Positions 8,374 through 24,845 of a DNA stretch of 64,000 nt are shown piece by piece (within the stretch, counting starts at the first letter, position 1; every line of letters begins with the position of its first letter). Source of the DNA: an uncultured Oscillospiraceae bacterium (GTDB taxonomy: Bacteria > Bacillota > Clostridia > Oscillospirales > Oscillospiraceae); contig CALXDP010000003.1 in NCBI GenBank assembly GCA_944387095.1, positions 62,001 to 126,000 on the forward strand, given 5' to 3'. The notes under the pieces were generated by a model. It saw nothing but the letters and a program-made list of their open reading frames with translations, did not search any database and was not told the DNA's origin. The position numbers were made by a program, and so were the translations under genes.

Positions 8374-8940
8374 ATGAGCGTATTGGAACTTTTTATTTTG
8401 GCGGTTGGCCTGGCCATGGACGCCTTTGCCGTGGCTGTATGCAAAGGGCTCTCCCTGCGCACCTTAAAGCTGCGGCAGGCCCTGGTGGTGGGGATCTGGT
8501 TCGGCCTGTTCCAGGGCCTGATGCCCGCCCTGGGTTATCTGCTGGGCTCCGCCTTTTCCGGTCTGGTGCAGTCGGTGGATCACTGGGTGGCCTTTGCGTT
8601 GCTGGCCATCATCGGCGGCAATATGATCCGAGAGGGCATCCAGGGGGACGAGGAGGACTGCGACCCCTCTTTGTCCTTCGGCGTTATGTTTCTGCTGGCG
8701 GTGGCCACCTCCATCGACGCGCTGGCCGTAGGCGTCACCTTCGCCTTCCTCAACGTCAATATTCTTCTGGCCGTAACTCTGATCGGCGTCATCACCTTTG
8801 TCATTTCCGCCATCGGCGTGAAGGTGGGCAACCTATTTGGTGCCCGCTACAAATCCAAGGCGGAGCTGCTGGGCGGCGGGGTGCTGATCCTCATTGGCCT
8901 GAAAATCCTACTGGAGGACCTGGGGATCCTAAGCTTCTAA
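8374..8940 (+). CDS. mntP: Manganese efflux pump MntP
   Basis: A 188-residue, six-helix membrane protein that exports excess Mn2+. It is built of two repeats, each with an acidic motif: AVGLAMDAFAVAVCKG (about residues 10-25) and AVATSIDALAVGVTF (about 109-123), in which the Asp residues are known to be needed for transport. Length and start (ATG 8374 after an AGGATG-type site) match the family. Control by the manganese riboswitch in its leader agrees with the assignment. Confidence 0.95.
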   Translation: MSVLELFILAVGLAMDAFAVAVCKGLSLRTLKLRQALVVGIWFGLFQGLMPALGYLLGSAFSGLVQSVDHWVAFALLAIIGGNMIREGIQGDEEDCDPSLSFGVMFLLAVATSIDALAVGVTFAFLNVNILLAVTLIGVITFVISAIGVKVGNLFGARYKSKAELLGGGVLILIGLKILLEDLGILSF

Positions 8941-8973
8941 GCCGCCGGTCACAAGTTCCAATTGCAAAGAAAA

Positions 8974-8996
8974 ACTGCCCTCCGGGCAGTTTTTTC
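8974..8996. terminator. Bidirectional terminator between mntP and rpoC
   Basis: The stem ACTGCCC/GGGCAGT (8974-8980, 8984-8990) is flanked by A on the left and T6 on the right, so it can end transcription from both the mntP and rpoC sides. Confidence 0.8.
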
Positions 8997-9008
8997 TTTC
9001 GATGCCAA

Positions 9009-9038
9009 GGCCCCGCAGCGCATATGCGCTGCGGGGCC
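9009..9038. repeat. Perfect 30-bp palindrome after rpoC
   Basis: Two 15-base arms (GGCCCCGCAGCGCAT and its complement) meet without a loop. It lies 32 bases past the rpoC stop and ahead of the bidirectional terminator. It has no T tract of its own. Confidence 0.6.
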
Positions 9039-9070
9039 TCCGCTTTAGCTGTGTGGCTGGGAAAAGAAGC

Positions 9071-12973
<3,903 letters not shown>

Positions 12974-12990
12974 GCTCTCGTCCTCCCTTC

Positions 12991-16746
<3,756 letters not shown>

Positions 16747-17106
16747 TTGCTGATCACGCTCCACTTCGTAGAAAAATTGCCGGGCAGAATCCATTTTTGA
16801 TACGCCCGGACTTGTTGTCACTCTTTCAAAATTCCCTCTTGCCTTTTGTCCAGAAATCTGGTATACTGAACTTAGCGTGGGGGAATATCCTCCGCATTGA
16901 TCCCCATGCATACAAGCAATTTATGATACCATAAGAGGATGGGCCTGTCAAGGCTCTTTTTTTGTTGCCGGAGGCAACCTGCCCTCGAAATTTTTATCTT
17001 CCCGGCTACCATTTTCTACTCCGTTATGGTATGATACTTGGCAGTTTCCCCATGCGCGCCCCGCCCGGCCGCCGCGCCGCGGAGCGTTATGAAGGAGTAT
17101 GATTTT
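16747..17106. other. rpoB leader and divergent promoter region
   Basis: This region holds the rpoB promoter and an about 170-base transcribed leader on the minus strand. The leader contains a potential stem (CCGGGC/GCCCGG) close to the rpoB start. On the plus strand TATGAT at 17030-17035 preceded by TGG is a candidate extended -10 for the ABC-F gene. Confidence 0.5.
16923..16951 (-). promoter_or_regulatory. rpoBC promoter
   Basis: TTGACA (16951-16946) and TATCAT (16928-16923) on the minus strand are separated by exactly 17 bases, a near-consensus housekeeping promoter. Confidence 0.85.
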
Positions 17107-18705
17107 ATGATCACTGTTTCCGACCTGTCCCTGAATTACAGCGGGCAGCCCCTGTTCTCCCATGTGGACCTGCAGTTTACCCGGGGCAACTGCTACGGCA
17201 TCATCGGCGCCAACGGCGCGGGAAAGTCCACTTTTCTAAAGATTCTGTCCGGCCAGCTGGAGCCGTCCAGCGGTGAGGTGTCCATCCTGCCCAACGTGCG
17301 CATGTCCGTTTTGAAGCAGGACCAGAACGCCTATGACGCCTACAACGTCATGGACACCGTCATTATGGGCAACCAGAAGCTGTACGATATCGGCCATGAG
17401 ATGAACGCCCTGTATGAGAAGGAGGACTTCACCGACGAGGACGGCCTGCGGGCGGCCGACCTCCAGGCGGAGTACGCCGAGATGGGGGGCTATGAGGCGG
17501 AGAGCGACGCCTCCCGCATCCTCCAGGGCCTGGGGGTGGGCACCGAGTATCACGATAACGGCATGGCCACCCTGGATGCCCGGTTAAAGGTAAAGGTGCT
17601 GCTGGCCCAGGCCCTGTTTGGCCAGCCGGACATCCTGCTGCTGGACGAGCCCACCAACAACCTGGACATTGCCGCGGTGGAGTGGCTCAACGACTTTCTC
17701 ATGGACTATGAGGGCACCGTCATCGTGGTATCCCACGACCGCCACTTCCTCAACACCGTGTGTACCCACATCGTGGACATCGACTACGGCAAGATCAAGA
17801 TGTACGTGGGCAACTATGACTTCTGGTATGAGTCCTCCCAGCTTATCCAGAACCTCATCAAGCAGCAGAACAAGCGCAACGAGGACAAAATCCGGGAACT
17901 TCAGGAGTTCATCTCCCGGTTCTCCGCCAACAAGTCCAAGTCTAAACAGGCCACTGCCCGGCGCAAGCTGCTGGACAAGCTGACAGTGGAGGAGCTGCCC
18001 GCCTCTTCCCGGCGCTATCCCTGGGTGGGCTTTACCCCCGACCGGGAGGTGGGCAAGGACATCCTATTCGTCACCGATGTGACCAAGACGGTGGATGGGG
18101 TGAAACTGCTGGACAAGGTATCCTTCATTGTGGGCCACGGGGACAAGATTGCCTTCGTGGGCGACAACGAAAACGCCCACACCGCCCTGTTCAAAATCCT
18201 CACCGGGGAGTGGGAGCCCGACGAGGGCAGCGTGAAATGGGGCCAGACCGCCACTTTCTCCTACTTCCCCAAGGACAACTCCCCCTTCTTCAACGGCTGC
18301 GAGCTGAACATTCTGGACTGGATGCGCCAGTTCTCCGAGGACCAGCACGAGAGCTACCTGCGGGGTTTTCTGGGCCGGATGCTCTTTTCCGGGGATGAGA
18401 TCTTCAAGCCCGTGAAGGTGCTCTCCGGCGGCGAAAAAGTGCGGTGCATGCTCTCCCGGATGATGCTGTCCGGGGCCAACGTGCTGCTGCTGGACCAGCC
18501 CACCAACCACCTGGACCTGGAGTCCATCGCCGCGCTGAACAACGGCCTGGAAGCTGTGAAATGTAACGTGCTGGTGTCCTCCCACGATCATCAGCTGGTG
18601 CAGACAGTGGCCAACCGCATCTTCGACTTCACCTCCGACGGCAAGCTCATCGATAAGCGCATGAGCTATGAGGAGTACCTCGAGGTGCAGCTGAGCCATG
18701 CATGA
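17107..18705 (+). CDS. ABC-F ATPase, YkpA/YbiT-like
   Basis: A 532-residue soluble protein with two ABC domains and no membrane segments, of the ABC-F family that acts at the ribosome. Domain 1 has Walker A GANGAGKST, a signature-like region ending in VLLAQALFGQ and Walker B LLLDEPTNNLD. The linker is followed by domain 2 with LSGGEKVRC and VLLLDQPTNHLD. SYFPKDNSPFF and VKWG are typical of the YkpA/YbiT branch. The second Walker A is degenerate: GDNENAHTALF, with His where Lys is expected. ATG 17107 is chosen over 17089 because AAGGAG sits 9 bases before it. It overlaps the next gene by 8 bases. Confidence 0.9.
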   Translation: MITVSDLSLNYSGQPLFSHVDLQFTRGNCYGIIGANGAGKSTFLKILSGQLEPSSGEVSILPNVRMSVLKQDQNAYDAYNVMDTVIMGNQKLYDIGHEMNALYEKEDFTDEDGLRAADLQAEYAEMGGYEAESDASRILQGLGVGTEYHDNGMATLDARLKVKVLLAQALFGQPDILLLDEPTNNLDIAAVEWLNDFLMDYEGTVIVVSHDRHFLNTVCTHIVDIDYGKIKMYVGNYDFWYESSQLIQNLIKQQNKRNEDKIRELQEFISRFSANKSKSKQATARRKLLDKLTVEELPASSRRYPWVGFTPDREVGKDILFVTDVTKTVDGVKLLDKVSFIVGHGDKIAFVGDNENAHTALFKILTGEWEPDEGSVKWGQTATFSYFPKDNSPFFNGCELNILDWMRQFSEDQHESYLRGFLGRMLFSGDEIFKPVKVLSGGEKVRCMLSRMMLSGANVLLLDQPTNHLDLESIAALNNGLEAVKCNVLVSSHDHQLVQTVANRIFDFTSDGKLIDKRMSYEEYLEVQLSHA

Positions 18706-18976
18706 TTGGGGCCGTGTTGTGCTCATCTGGCTGGCTTTCATGAGCCTGCTGGCCTTCACCCTGTTCGCCCAGGATAAGTTCAAAGCCAGGCATGGCCGCT
18801 GGCGCATCTCTGAGGCCGCCCTGTGGGCAGTGGCCATCCTGGGGGGCGGAGTGGGAGCCACCTTGGGCATGTGGCTGTTCCGCCACAAGACGAAAAAGGG
18901 CTTTTTCCCCATTGGTCTGCCCCTGCTGGCCCTGCTTCAAATCGCCCTGCTGGTTTGGGCGCAGTTTTTTGGATAG
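18698..18976 (+). CDS. DUF1294 small membrane protein
   Basis: A 92-residue protein with three predicted membrane helices (residues about 7-24, 39-58, 72-90) and the family pattern RWRISEAALW...GGGVGATLGMWLFRHKTKKG. The function of DUF1294 is unknown. Its start overlaps the end of the ABC-F gene, so it is translated from the same message. Confidence 0.85.
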   Translation: MHDWGRVVLIWLAFMSLLAFTLFAQDKFKARHGRWRISEAALWAVAILGGGVGATLGMWLFRHKTKKGFFPIGLPLLALLQIALLVWAQFFG

Positions 18977-19096
18977 TCCAGCGAAAAAGACTTTGCCTTT
19001 TTCGCTGCGTTTCGCCGGTCCAGGCTCCCTTGGACCGGCTTTTGCGCGGGATGGACAAGATTTTCCCCCATTCTCTATTTTTATAGGAAAAGCCTG

Positions 19097-19125
19097 TTGA
19101 CATTGGTAATCAAAAGCGTTACAAT
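19097..19125 (+). promoter_or_regulatory. Strong promoter of the 96-residue hypothetical gene
   Basis: TTGACA 19097-19102 and TACAAT 19120-19125 with a 17-base spacer. Confidence 0.8.
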
Positions 19126-19143
19126 GAGTTACAAATCGGTTAC
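19118..19143 (+). repeat. Three GTTACAA direct repeats over the promoter
   Basis: GTTACAA occurs at 19118, 19128 and 19139, at 10 and 11 base steps (one helical turn). The first overlaps the -10 box and the others cover the expected start site. This is a candidate operator for a repressor binding one DNA face. Confidence 0.55.
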
Positions 19144-19163
19144 AAGTTTCAAGGAGGTTGCGT

Positions 19164-19454
19164 ATGGCTGAGCAGAAAGGCGGCCTGATGTACAAGGGAC
19201 ATCCCCTGCGCCGCAAGGACAATCTGATCTATTACGGCTCCATGGCCGACAAATATATCATCATGATCCAGGTGATGGGGTCTGAGAAGGACGGAGATCT
19301 GGAACTGGCCAACAAGGTCCACCTCCAACTCCAGCTTACCGACCCAGACCTGAAGAGCCGGGACCGGGTGGTCAAGAAGAGCGACCTGCCCGACCTGTTT
19401 TCCGCCATCGACATGGGCTCCATCTGGCTGATGCGGGCGCTGTCCGGCAAGTAA
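19164..19454 (+). CDS. Conserved small protein, function unknown
   Basis: A 96-residue soluble protein (MAEQKGGLMYKGHPLRRKDN, then IYYGSMADKYIIMIQV). ATG 19164 follows AAGGAGG by 6 bases, a better start than the upstream TTG. The mix of beta-prone and helical stretches and the segment LANKVHLQLQLTDPDLKSRD suggest a small folded domain, but I do not recognise the family. It has its own strong promoter and faces the wall-hydrolase gene downstream. Confidence 0.75.
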   Translation: MAEQKGGLMYKGHPLRRKDNLIYYGSMADKYIIMIQVMGSEKDGDLELANKVHLQLQLTDPDLKSRDRVVKKSDLPDLFSAIDMGSIWLMRALSGK

Positions 19455-19537
19455 ACCGCCGCAGCGGCATCGAATCTGACGAAACCGGGCTCAGCCCATA
19501 TACAAATGACGCACAACATGATTGGAGGACGCACCCC

Positions 19538-20950
19538 ATGAATTCAAAACGCAATGTGGTCAAGGCAATTGTCGCCGCTGGTCTGACGGTGGCCTTGACC
19601 TCCGGAATCGCCCTGGCATCCATCGGCACCGGCACCGTCACCGCCTCCACCCTGCGCCTGCGCAGCGAGGCCACCATCCAGTCCGCCGCCCTGGCCTATG
19701 CCCCCCGCAGCTGCCAGGTGTCCATTTTGGCCGCGGTGTCGGAAAACTGGTATAAGGTTACATATAACGGTGTGGAAGGCTACATGTCCGCGGAATGGCT
19801 GGATGTGGATCTGTCCGGGTCTGATGGTTCCTCTGACGGCTCCGCTTCTAACGAAGCTGTGGAACCCAGGCAGGCCGTGGTCACCGACGGGCCCTTGAAC
19901 GTGCGCGCCGGAGCCGGCACTTCCTACGACCGGGTGGGCACCTTGCAAAAGGGCGACATCGTCACCGTCACCGACCAGAGCACGGAGGGCTGGTATGGTG
20001 TCACCTGCGGCGATATTGAGGGCTATGTCTCCTCTGCGTACATCTCTTTTGATCTGGACGCGGTGGAGGACGAGGACCCTGAGACCGGAGCGGACAATTC
20101 TGTGGCCGCCGAGGCCCAGCAGGGCGTGGTCACCGCCGACGTGCTCAATGTCCGCTCCGGCGCTGGCACCTCCTATGACCGGGTGGGCGTTTTGAAAAAA
20201 GGCAACCTCGTCACCGTCACCGACCAGAGCACGGAGGGCTGGTACGGCATCACCTGCGGCGACGTATCCGGGTATGTCTCCTCTGCGTACGTCTCCTTCG
20301 ATCTGGACGCGGTGGACGAGGATGACAGCGCTCCCGCCCAACCCAAACAGGGCCGGGTCAACACCAGCGTACTCAATGTCCGCTCCGGTGCCGGTACCTC
20401 CTATGACCGGGTGGGCACCATCCGCCTGGGCGCTGTGGTGACCATCACGGACGAGAGCATTGCCGGCTGGTATGGCATTTCCTCCGGCAGCCTGGAAGGT
20501 TATGTGTCCGCAGAGTACATCACCATCGTGGATGGGAGTGCCAGTTCCGGTTCCAGCTCCGTGGGCGACGCCGCTGCGGCTCTGGCCGCCTCTTTGGTGG
20601 GTAAGCCCTATGTGTATGGAGCTGCCGGGCCCAACGGCTTTGACTGCTCCGGCTTGATGTACTACATTTATAAGCAGCTGGGTTACTCCATCGCCCGGGG
20701 CTCTTCCAGCCAGTACTATCAGAGCGGCTACTTCGTCTCCACCAGTGAGATGCAGCCCGGCGACTTGGTGTATTTCTTCGATCCCAGGTTTGACAGCTCG
20801 GGCGGCACCCTGCCCACCACCCATGTGGGCATCTATGTGGGCAATAACCAGTTTATCCACGCCTCCACCACCTCCTATCAGGTGCAGTATGACCCCTTGT
20901 TCGGCGGGTACTACGGCCCCTATGTGGTGGGAGTCAAGCGCATTGCCTGA
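19538..20950 (+). CDS. Secreted SH3-domain NlpC/P60 peptidoglycan hydrolase
   Basis: A 470-residue secreted endopeptidase likely cutting stem peptides in the cell wall. The signal peptide covers residues 1-27 (cleavage after ALA). Four bacterial SH3 domains follow (about 33-93, 117-176, 200-259, 282-337), the later three with the repeated [15 protein letters not shown] pattern. The C-terminal NlpC/P60 domain has the catalytic Cys at 370 (FDCSG) and His at 429 (THVGIYVG), and HASTTS supplies the third-residue region. ATG 19538 follows TTGGAGGA. A strong terminator ends the transcript. Confidence 0.93.
   Translation: MNSKRNVVKAIVAAGLTVALTSGIALASIGTGTVTASTLRLRSEATIQSAALAYAPRSCQVSILAAVSENWYKVTYNGVEGYMSAEWLDVDLSGSDGSSDGSASNEAVEPRQAVVTDGPLNVRAGAGTSYDRVGTLQKGDIVTVTDQSTEGWYGVTCGDIEGYVSSAYISFDLDAVEDEDPETGADNSVAAEAQQGVVTADVLNVRSGAGTSYDRVGVLKKGNLVTVTDQSTEGWYGITCGDVSGYVSSAYVSFDLDAVDEDDSAPAQPKQGRVNTSVLNVRSGAGTSYDRVGTIRLGAVVTITDESIAGWYGISSGSLEGYVSAEYITIVDGSASSGSSSVGDAAAALAASLVGKPYVYGAAGPNGFDCSGLMYYIYKQLGYSIARGSSSQYYQSGYFVSTSEMQPGDLVYFFDPRFDSSGGTLPTTHVGIYVGNNQFIHASTTSYQVQYDPLFGGYYGPYVVGVKRIA
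19880..20377 (+). repeat. Tandem SH3-coding duplication, 249-bp period
   Basis: Near-identical blocks lie 249 bases (83 codons) apart; for example the sequence starting GTCACCGTCACCGACCAGAG occurs at 19961 and 20210 and continues unchanged for over 30 bases. Identity at third codon positions points to recent duplication or gene conversion of one SH3 unit. The next unit (20438) is more diverged. Confidence 0.8.
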
Positions 20951-20961
20951 TTGCCGGATCG

Positions 20962-20995
20962 CTCCCCGGCCGCCGCGGCGGCCGGGGAGTTTTTT
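20962..20995 (+). terminator. Terminator after wall hydrolase
   Basis: A 13-bp perfect stem (20962-20974 with 20977-20989) is followed by six T. Confidence 0.88.
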
Positions 20996-21020
20996 CGTTT
21001 TTAAAATTTTATTTCTCCCC

Positions 21021-21049
21021 TTTACATTTTTCCTTTTGTACGCTAAAAT
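21021..21049 (+). promoter_or_regulatory. ireB promoter
   Basis: TTTACA 21021-21026 and TAAAAT 21044-21049, 17-base spacer. Confidence 0.7.
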
Positions 21050-21080
21050 AAAGACGATCTTATCCAGGGGGGTGTGCCCA

Positions 21081-21332
21081 ATGAGTGATATGGATTATAC
21101 GCGCAGGTTCAGCGTCAATTTTGATCGGAGCGACGAGATCAAGGCCATCCTGACTTCGGTCTACAATTCCCTGCAGGAAAAGGGGTATAACCCCATCAAC
21201 CAGATTGTGGGCTATATCCTCAGTGAGGATCCCACCTATATCACCAATCACAACAACGCCCGTACCCTGATCCGCAAGCTGGACCGGGACGAGTTGCTGC
21301 AGGAGCTATTGAAAAGCTATCTGTCCGAGTGA
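21081..21332 (+). CDS. ireB: IreB family regulatory phosphoprotein (UPF0297)
   Basis: An 83-residue protein beginning [19 protein letters not shown], with [20 protein letters not shown] and [20 protein letters not shown], diagnostic of the family. In enterococci IreB is a substrate of the PASTA kinase IreK and a negative regulator of cephalosporin resistance. The N-terminal Thr residues (TRRF context) are the known phosphorylation region. The start has GGGGGG just upstream. Usually it is followed by ruvX; here a lipoprotein gene follows instead. Confidence 0.92.
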   Translation: MSDMDYTRRFSVNFDRSDEIKAILTSVYNSLQEKGYNPINQIVGYILSEDPTYITNHNNARTLIRKLDRDELLQELLKSYLSE

Positions 21333-21436
21333 TTCCATCCAGCAGGGGCGCGTCTCACGGCGCGCTCCTGCTTCATTTTCCGTCTCCCGCACCGTTCACC
21401 TTTTGATTTTTTACCGCAAGGAGGGGATTTCCCCAT

Positions 21437-22594
21437 ATGCGCCGTACTGTTTCCCTTTTCCTCACCGCGCTGTTTCTGCTGTCTGCCTGCGCTCCCGCTC
21501 AACCGCAGGCCGCCGCCCGGACCGCCCCATCCGCCGACACTGTGGCCCTGGCGGTACTGGCCGCCTGCGGCATGGATCAGGACCAGCTGCGGCCCCTGGA
21601 CACCCAGCTGGACAGCGAGGGCCTGAGCGCCTATCTCACCGGCTTTTACGGCCTGCCCGAGGGCAGCTGGGACGACTGCTCCGTCTACCTCTCCACCGCC
21701 GCTGCCCAGGCCTTTGAGATCGCCGTCCTGCGTCTCACTCCTCAGGCTGATCCAGACGCCGTGCGGGAAGGGCTGGAAACCTACCGCCTCAACCGCCAGG
21801 GAGACTTCACCGGCTATGCCCCCGACCAGGCCGCCCTGGTGGAGGACGGAACAGTGGTCCTGTCCAGCGGCGGGGACTACGCCGCCCTGCTAATCTGCGA
21901 GAACGTAGACGCCGCCCGAGACGCCTTCTACACCGCCCTGGAGCAGGACGCCCCCTCCTCCTCCCCCTCCCCCGTCTCCACCACCGACCCCGCCGCCTAC
22001 GCCGGGCGGGTGCCCTATACAGACCCCGGTATCGACGACATGACTGTCTATGATACCTCTGCCATCCTAGCCGCTTGGCGGTCCGGCGACCCCTCTGGCC
22101 TGTCCGCCTATGACCGGGCCATCTATGATCGGGCCAGTACCGTGCTGGAACAGCTCCTCACCGATTCCATGAGCGACTATGAAAAGGAGGAAGCAGTGTA
22201 CGCCTGGCTGGTATCCAACGTCTCCTATGACTACGACCACTACTCCCTCTTTGTCCAGGTCTCCCGGGACTCCTTCACCCCCTATAATCCCCTGATGGAG
22301 GGCAAAGGGGTGTGCCTGGGCTTCGCCACCACCTTTCAGCTTTTGATGGACATGGCGGAGGTGGAATGCATCACCGTGGTGGGGGCCGCCTTTGAAAGCC
22401 GGGAAGACCACGCCTGGAACATGGTGCGGCTGGGAGGAGCGTGGTACTGCGTGGACGCCACCTGGGACACGGGCACTCCCCCGGGACATTGGAGTTACTT
22501 CAACGTCACCAGCGACTATATGGCCGCCACCGACCACCAGTGGGACTATGCCAGCACCCCAGAGGCCACCGTCAATGACGGCGGCAGACCCTAG
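21437..22594 (+). CDS. Lipoprotein with DUF4358 and transglutaminase-like domains
   Basis: A 385-residue membrane-anchored protein. The signal ends in the lipobox LLSAC (Cys18). Residues about 35-175 resemble DUF4358 (a secreted domain of unknown role). Residues about 235-375 are a transglutaminase-like fold with the triad Cys293 (GVCLGFA), His325 (DHAWNMV) and Asp340 (VDATWD) in place, so it is probably an active extracellular thiol enzyme (protease or cross-linker). Its start is 104 bases after ireB, and a perfect terminator follows. Confidence 0.85.
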   Translation: MRRTVSLFLTALFLLSACAPAQPQAAARTAPSADTVALAVLAACGMDQDQLRPLDTQLDSEGLSAYLTGFYGLPEGSWDDCSVYLSTAAAQAFEIAVLRLTPQADPDAVREGLETYRLNRQGDFTGYAPDQAALVEDGTVVLSSGGDYAALLICENVDAARDAFYTALEQDAPSSSPSPVSTTDPAAYAGRVPYTDPGIDDMTVYDTSAILAAWRSGDPSGLSAYDRAIYDRASTVLEQLLTDSMSDYEKEEAVYAWLVSNVSYDYDHYSLFVQVSRDSFTPYNPLMEGKGVCLGFATTFQLLMDMAEVECITVVGAAFESREDHAWNMVRLGGAWYCVDATWDTGTPPGHWSYFNVTSDYMAATDHQWDYASTPEATVNDGGRP

Positions 22595-22599
22595 CACAC

Positions 22600-22643
22600 A
22601 AAAAATGATTCCCCGCAGACGTGTCTGCGGGGAATCATTTTTT
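22600..22643. terminator. Bidirectional terminator between lipoprotein gene and argF
   Basis: A 21-bp perfect inverted repeat (22600-22620 with 22623-22643) has A-run and T-run ends. It terminates both convergent units and overlaps the argF stop by two bases. Confidence 0.9.
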
Positions 22644-23559
22644 AGTCTTTCATCAGCAGGTACATCACCGCCTTCTGGGCGTGGAGGCGGTTTTCCGCCT
22701 CTTCAAAGATCTCGTCGGCGTGGGCCTCGAACACCTCCGCCGAGATCTCCTCCCCCCGGTGGGCGGGCAGGCAGTGCTGCACCATGCACCCGGGCCTGGC
22801 CAGACTGAGCAGCCCGCTGTCCACGCAGTAGCCCGCGAAGTCCCGCAGGCGCTGCTGGCGCTCCTCCTCCTGACCCATGGAGGCCCACACGTCGGTGACC
22901 ACCACGTCCGCGTCCGTCACCGCCTGAGCCGGGTCCCGCACCAGCGCAAAGCGGGGACCGGCCACGCTCTTGGCAAAGTCCAGCACCTGCCCATCCGGGT
23001 CGTATCCCTCGGGACAGGCCACGGACACGTCTATGCCGCACTTCAGCCCGCCCACAATAAGGGAGTTTGCCATGTTGTTGCCGTCCCCCACAAAGGCCAG
23101 CTTGAGCCCCTCCAGCCGGGTCATCCGCTCCCGGATGGTCATCAGGTCGGCCAGCACCTGGCAGGGGTGGGCAAAGTCGGTCAGGCCGTTGATGACGGGG
23201 ATGGAGGCGTGCCGGGCCAGCTCCTCCACCTCCCGCTGGGCAAAGGTGCGGATCATAATGCCGTCGCAGTACCGGGACAGCACCCGGGCGGTGTCCTCCA
23301 CCGGCTCCCCCCGGCCGATCTGGCTCTCCTTTCCCGACAGGAACAGGGCATGCCCTCCCAGCTGGTACATGCCCACCTCAAAGGACACTCGAGTGCGAGT
23401 GGAGTTCTTCTCAAAAATCATGGCCAGGGTCTTACCCCGCAGGTAGTCGTGGGGCAGGCCGTGCTTCTGGCTGTATTTCATCTGGTCGGCCGTGTCCAGG
23501 ATCTCAAGAATGTCCTGGCCGGACAGATCCAGCAGCTTGAGCAGATCCTTCTTCATCAT
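22642..23559 (-). CDS. argF: Ornithine carbamoyltransferase
   Basis: Makes citrulline from ornithine and carbamoyl phosphate. 305 residues. The carbamoyl-phosphate loop STRTR (in KNSTRTRVSFE), DFAHPCQ (HPCQ motif) and the ornithine-binding VQHCLPAHRGEE are present. ATG 23559 (MMKKDLLKLL) follows AAGGAG with a 6-base gap after GGAG. It is last in the minus-strand arg operon, separated from argD by a repeat-like 99-base insert. Confidence 0.96.
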   Translation of the reverse strand: MMKKDLLKLLDLSGQDILEILDTADQMKYSQKHGLPHDYLRGKTLAMIFEKNSTRTRVSFEVGMYQLGGHALFLSGKESQIGRGEPVEDTARVLSRYCDGIMIRTFAQREVEELARHASIPVINGLTDFAHPCQVLADLMTIRERMTRLEGLKLAFVGDGNNMANSLIVGGLKCGIDVSVACPEGYDPDGQVLDFAKSVAGPRFALVRDPAQAVTDADVVVTDVWASMGQEEERQQRLRDFAGYCVDSGLLSLARPGCMVQHCLPAHRGEEISAEVFEAHADEIFEEAENRLHAQKAVMYLLMKD

Positions 23560-23658
23560 CTTACGCTCCTTCAAATCAGGCATGAAAAGTTGGGAATTAG
23601 GCGCCAGAGGATATTCCAGCCGCCGGCAATTCCTCATTTTCAATCTCCAATTTCTCAT
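23560..23658 (-). repeat. Intercistronic repeat-like insert between argD and argF
   Basis: Starting at the argD stop, the minus strand is an A/G-rich tract (ATGAGAAATTGGAGATTG and on), then a GCCGGCGGC core and a pyrimidine-rich arm that can pair back (GGAATT with AATTCC; GAAAA with CTTTTC). It codes for nothing recognisable. It resembles REP/BIME-type intercistronic elements in layout; assignment to a family needs a genome-wide copy count. Confidence 0.45.
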
Positions 23659-24834
23659 TCACGAAAGCGCCGTTTTCATCACCGCCAGCCCCTGATCCAT
23701 CTCCTCCCGGGTGATGGTCAGGGGGGGCAGTAGGCGCAGGTCCGCCCCTGCGGTGAGGCACAGCAGCCCTGCCTGGTTCAGCCGGGCACACAGCTCCTTG
23801 TTGGAGCAGCCCTGGGCCACCTCGATGCCGATCATCAGGCCCATGCCCCGGGTGGGTCCCAGGCAGGGCGGGCCCATGGCCTCGATCCGCCCCCGGAGGT
23901 ATTCCCCCTTCTCCGCAACCTGGGCGATGGCCTCGTCATCCAGAATATCCAGCACCGCGCAGGCCGCTGCGGCGCACACCGGATTTCCCCCGAAGGTGGA
24001 GCCGTGGGTGCCGGGGCCCAGCACGTTCCGGCACTTCTCGTTTACCAGGAAGCCACCCATGGGCAATCCCCCGGCGATCCCCTTGGCAAAGGAGCAGGCG
24101 TCGGGCTGAATACCATACTGCTGAAAGCAGAACAGGGAGCCGGTGCGGCCGACGCCCGACTGCACCTCGTCCACCAGCAGCAGCCAGTCCCGGTCTTCAC
24201 ACAGCTGGGCCAGTTCCCGGACGAACTCCCGGTCCAGGGGGTACACGCCCCCCTCACCCTGGACCAGCTCCACCAGCACGGCGCACACGTCATGGCCCGC
24301 CACCGCCTGAACCGCGTCCAGGTTGGGATCGGCGCTGCGGAAGCCCTCGGGGAAGGGGAAGAAGTACTGGTGAAATGCCTCCTGCCCCGTAGCGGCCAGG
24401 GTGGTGATGGTGCGTCCGTGGAAGGAGTTGTTCAGGGTGATCACCGTGCCCCGGCCCTCCCCGTACCGGTCAAAGGAATACTTCCGGGCCAGTTTGAGGA
24501 TGCCCTCGTTGCCCTCGGCACCGGAGTTTCCAAAGAAGGCCGCCGCCATACCCGAGCGGGCGCACAGCTTCTCCGCCAGCTCGATGTAGGGCCGGGTGTA
24601 ATACAGATTGGAGACATGGGCCAGTCTGCCCGCCTGCTCCGTCACTGCCGCCACCCACTTGGGGTGGGCGGTGCCCACGGATAAGACCCCAATGCCGGCG
24701 GCAAAATCGATATACTCCCTCCCCTCCAGATCGTAGAGGGTGGCCCCCCGGCCGTGGTCGATGGCAATGGGATTGCGACCGTAAGTCTGGATCACATACC
24801 GGCTGTCCAGCGCGTACAGCGTCTCAAAGGTCAT
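23659..24834 (-). CDS. argD: Acetylornithine aminotransferase
   Basis: A PLP enzyme (391 residues, class III aminotransferase) converting N-acetylglutamate semialdehyde to N-acetylornithine. Visible: the PLP phosphate region FFGNSGAEGNEGILKLARKY, LLLVDEVQSGVGRTG, and the Schiff-base Lys in CSFAKGIAGGLPMG. GSTFGGNPVCAAAA is the usual active-site loop. It starts 11 bases after argB and ends at the repeat-like gap before argF. Confidence 0.96.
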   Translation of the reverse strand: MTFETLYALDSRYVIQTYGRNPIAIDHGRGATLYDLEGREYIDFAAGIGVLSVGTAHPKWVAAVTEQAGRLAHVSNLYYTRPYIELAEKLCARSGMAAAFFGNSGAEGNEGILKLARKYSFDRYGEGRGTVITLNNSFHGRTITTLAATGQEAFHQYFFPFPEGFRSADPNLDAVQAVAGHDVCAVLVELVQGEGGVYPLDREFVRELAQLCEDRDWLLLVDEVQSGVGRTGSLFCFQQYGIQPDACSFAKGIAGGLPMGGFLVNEKCRNVLGPGTHGSTFGGNPVCAAAACAVLDILDDEAIAQVAEKGEYLRGRIEAMGPPCLGPTRGMGLMIGIEVAQGCSNKELCARLNQAGLLCLTAGADLRLLPPLTITREEMDQGLAVMKTALS

Positions 24835-24845
24835 TCCGATTCCCC

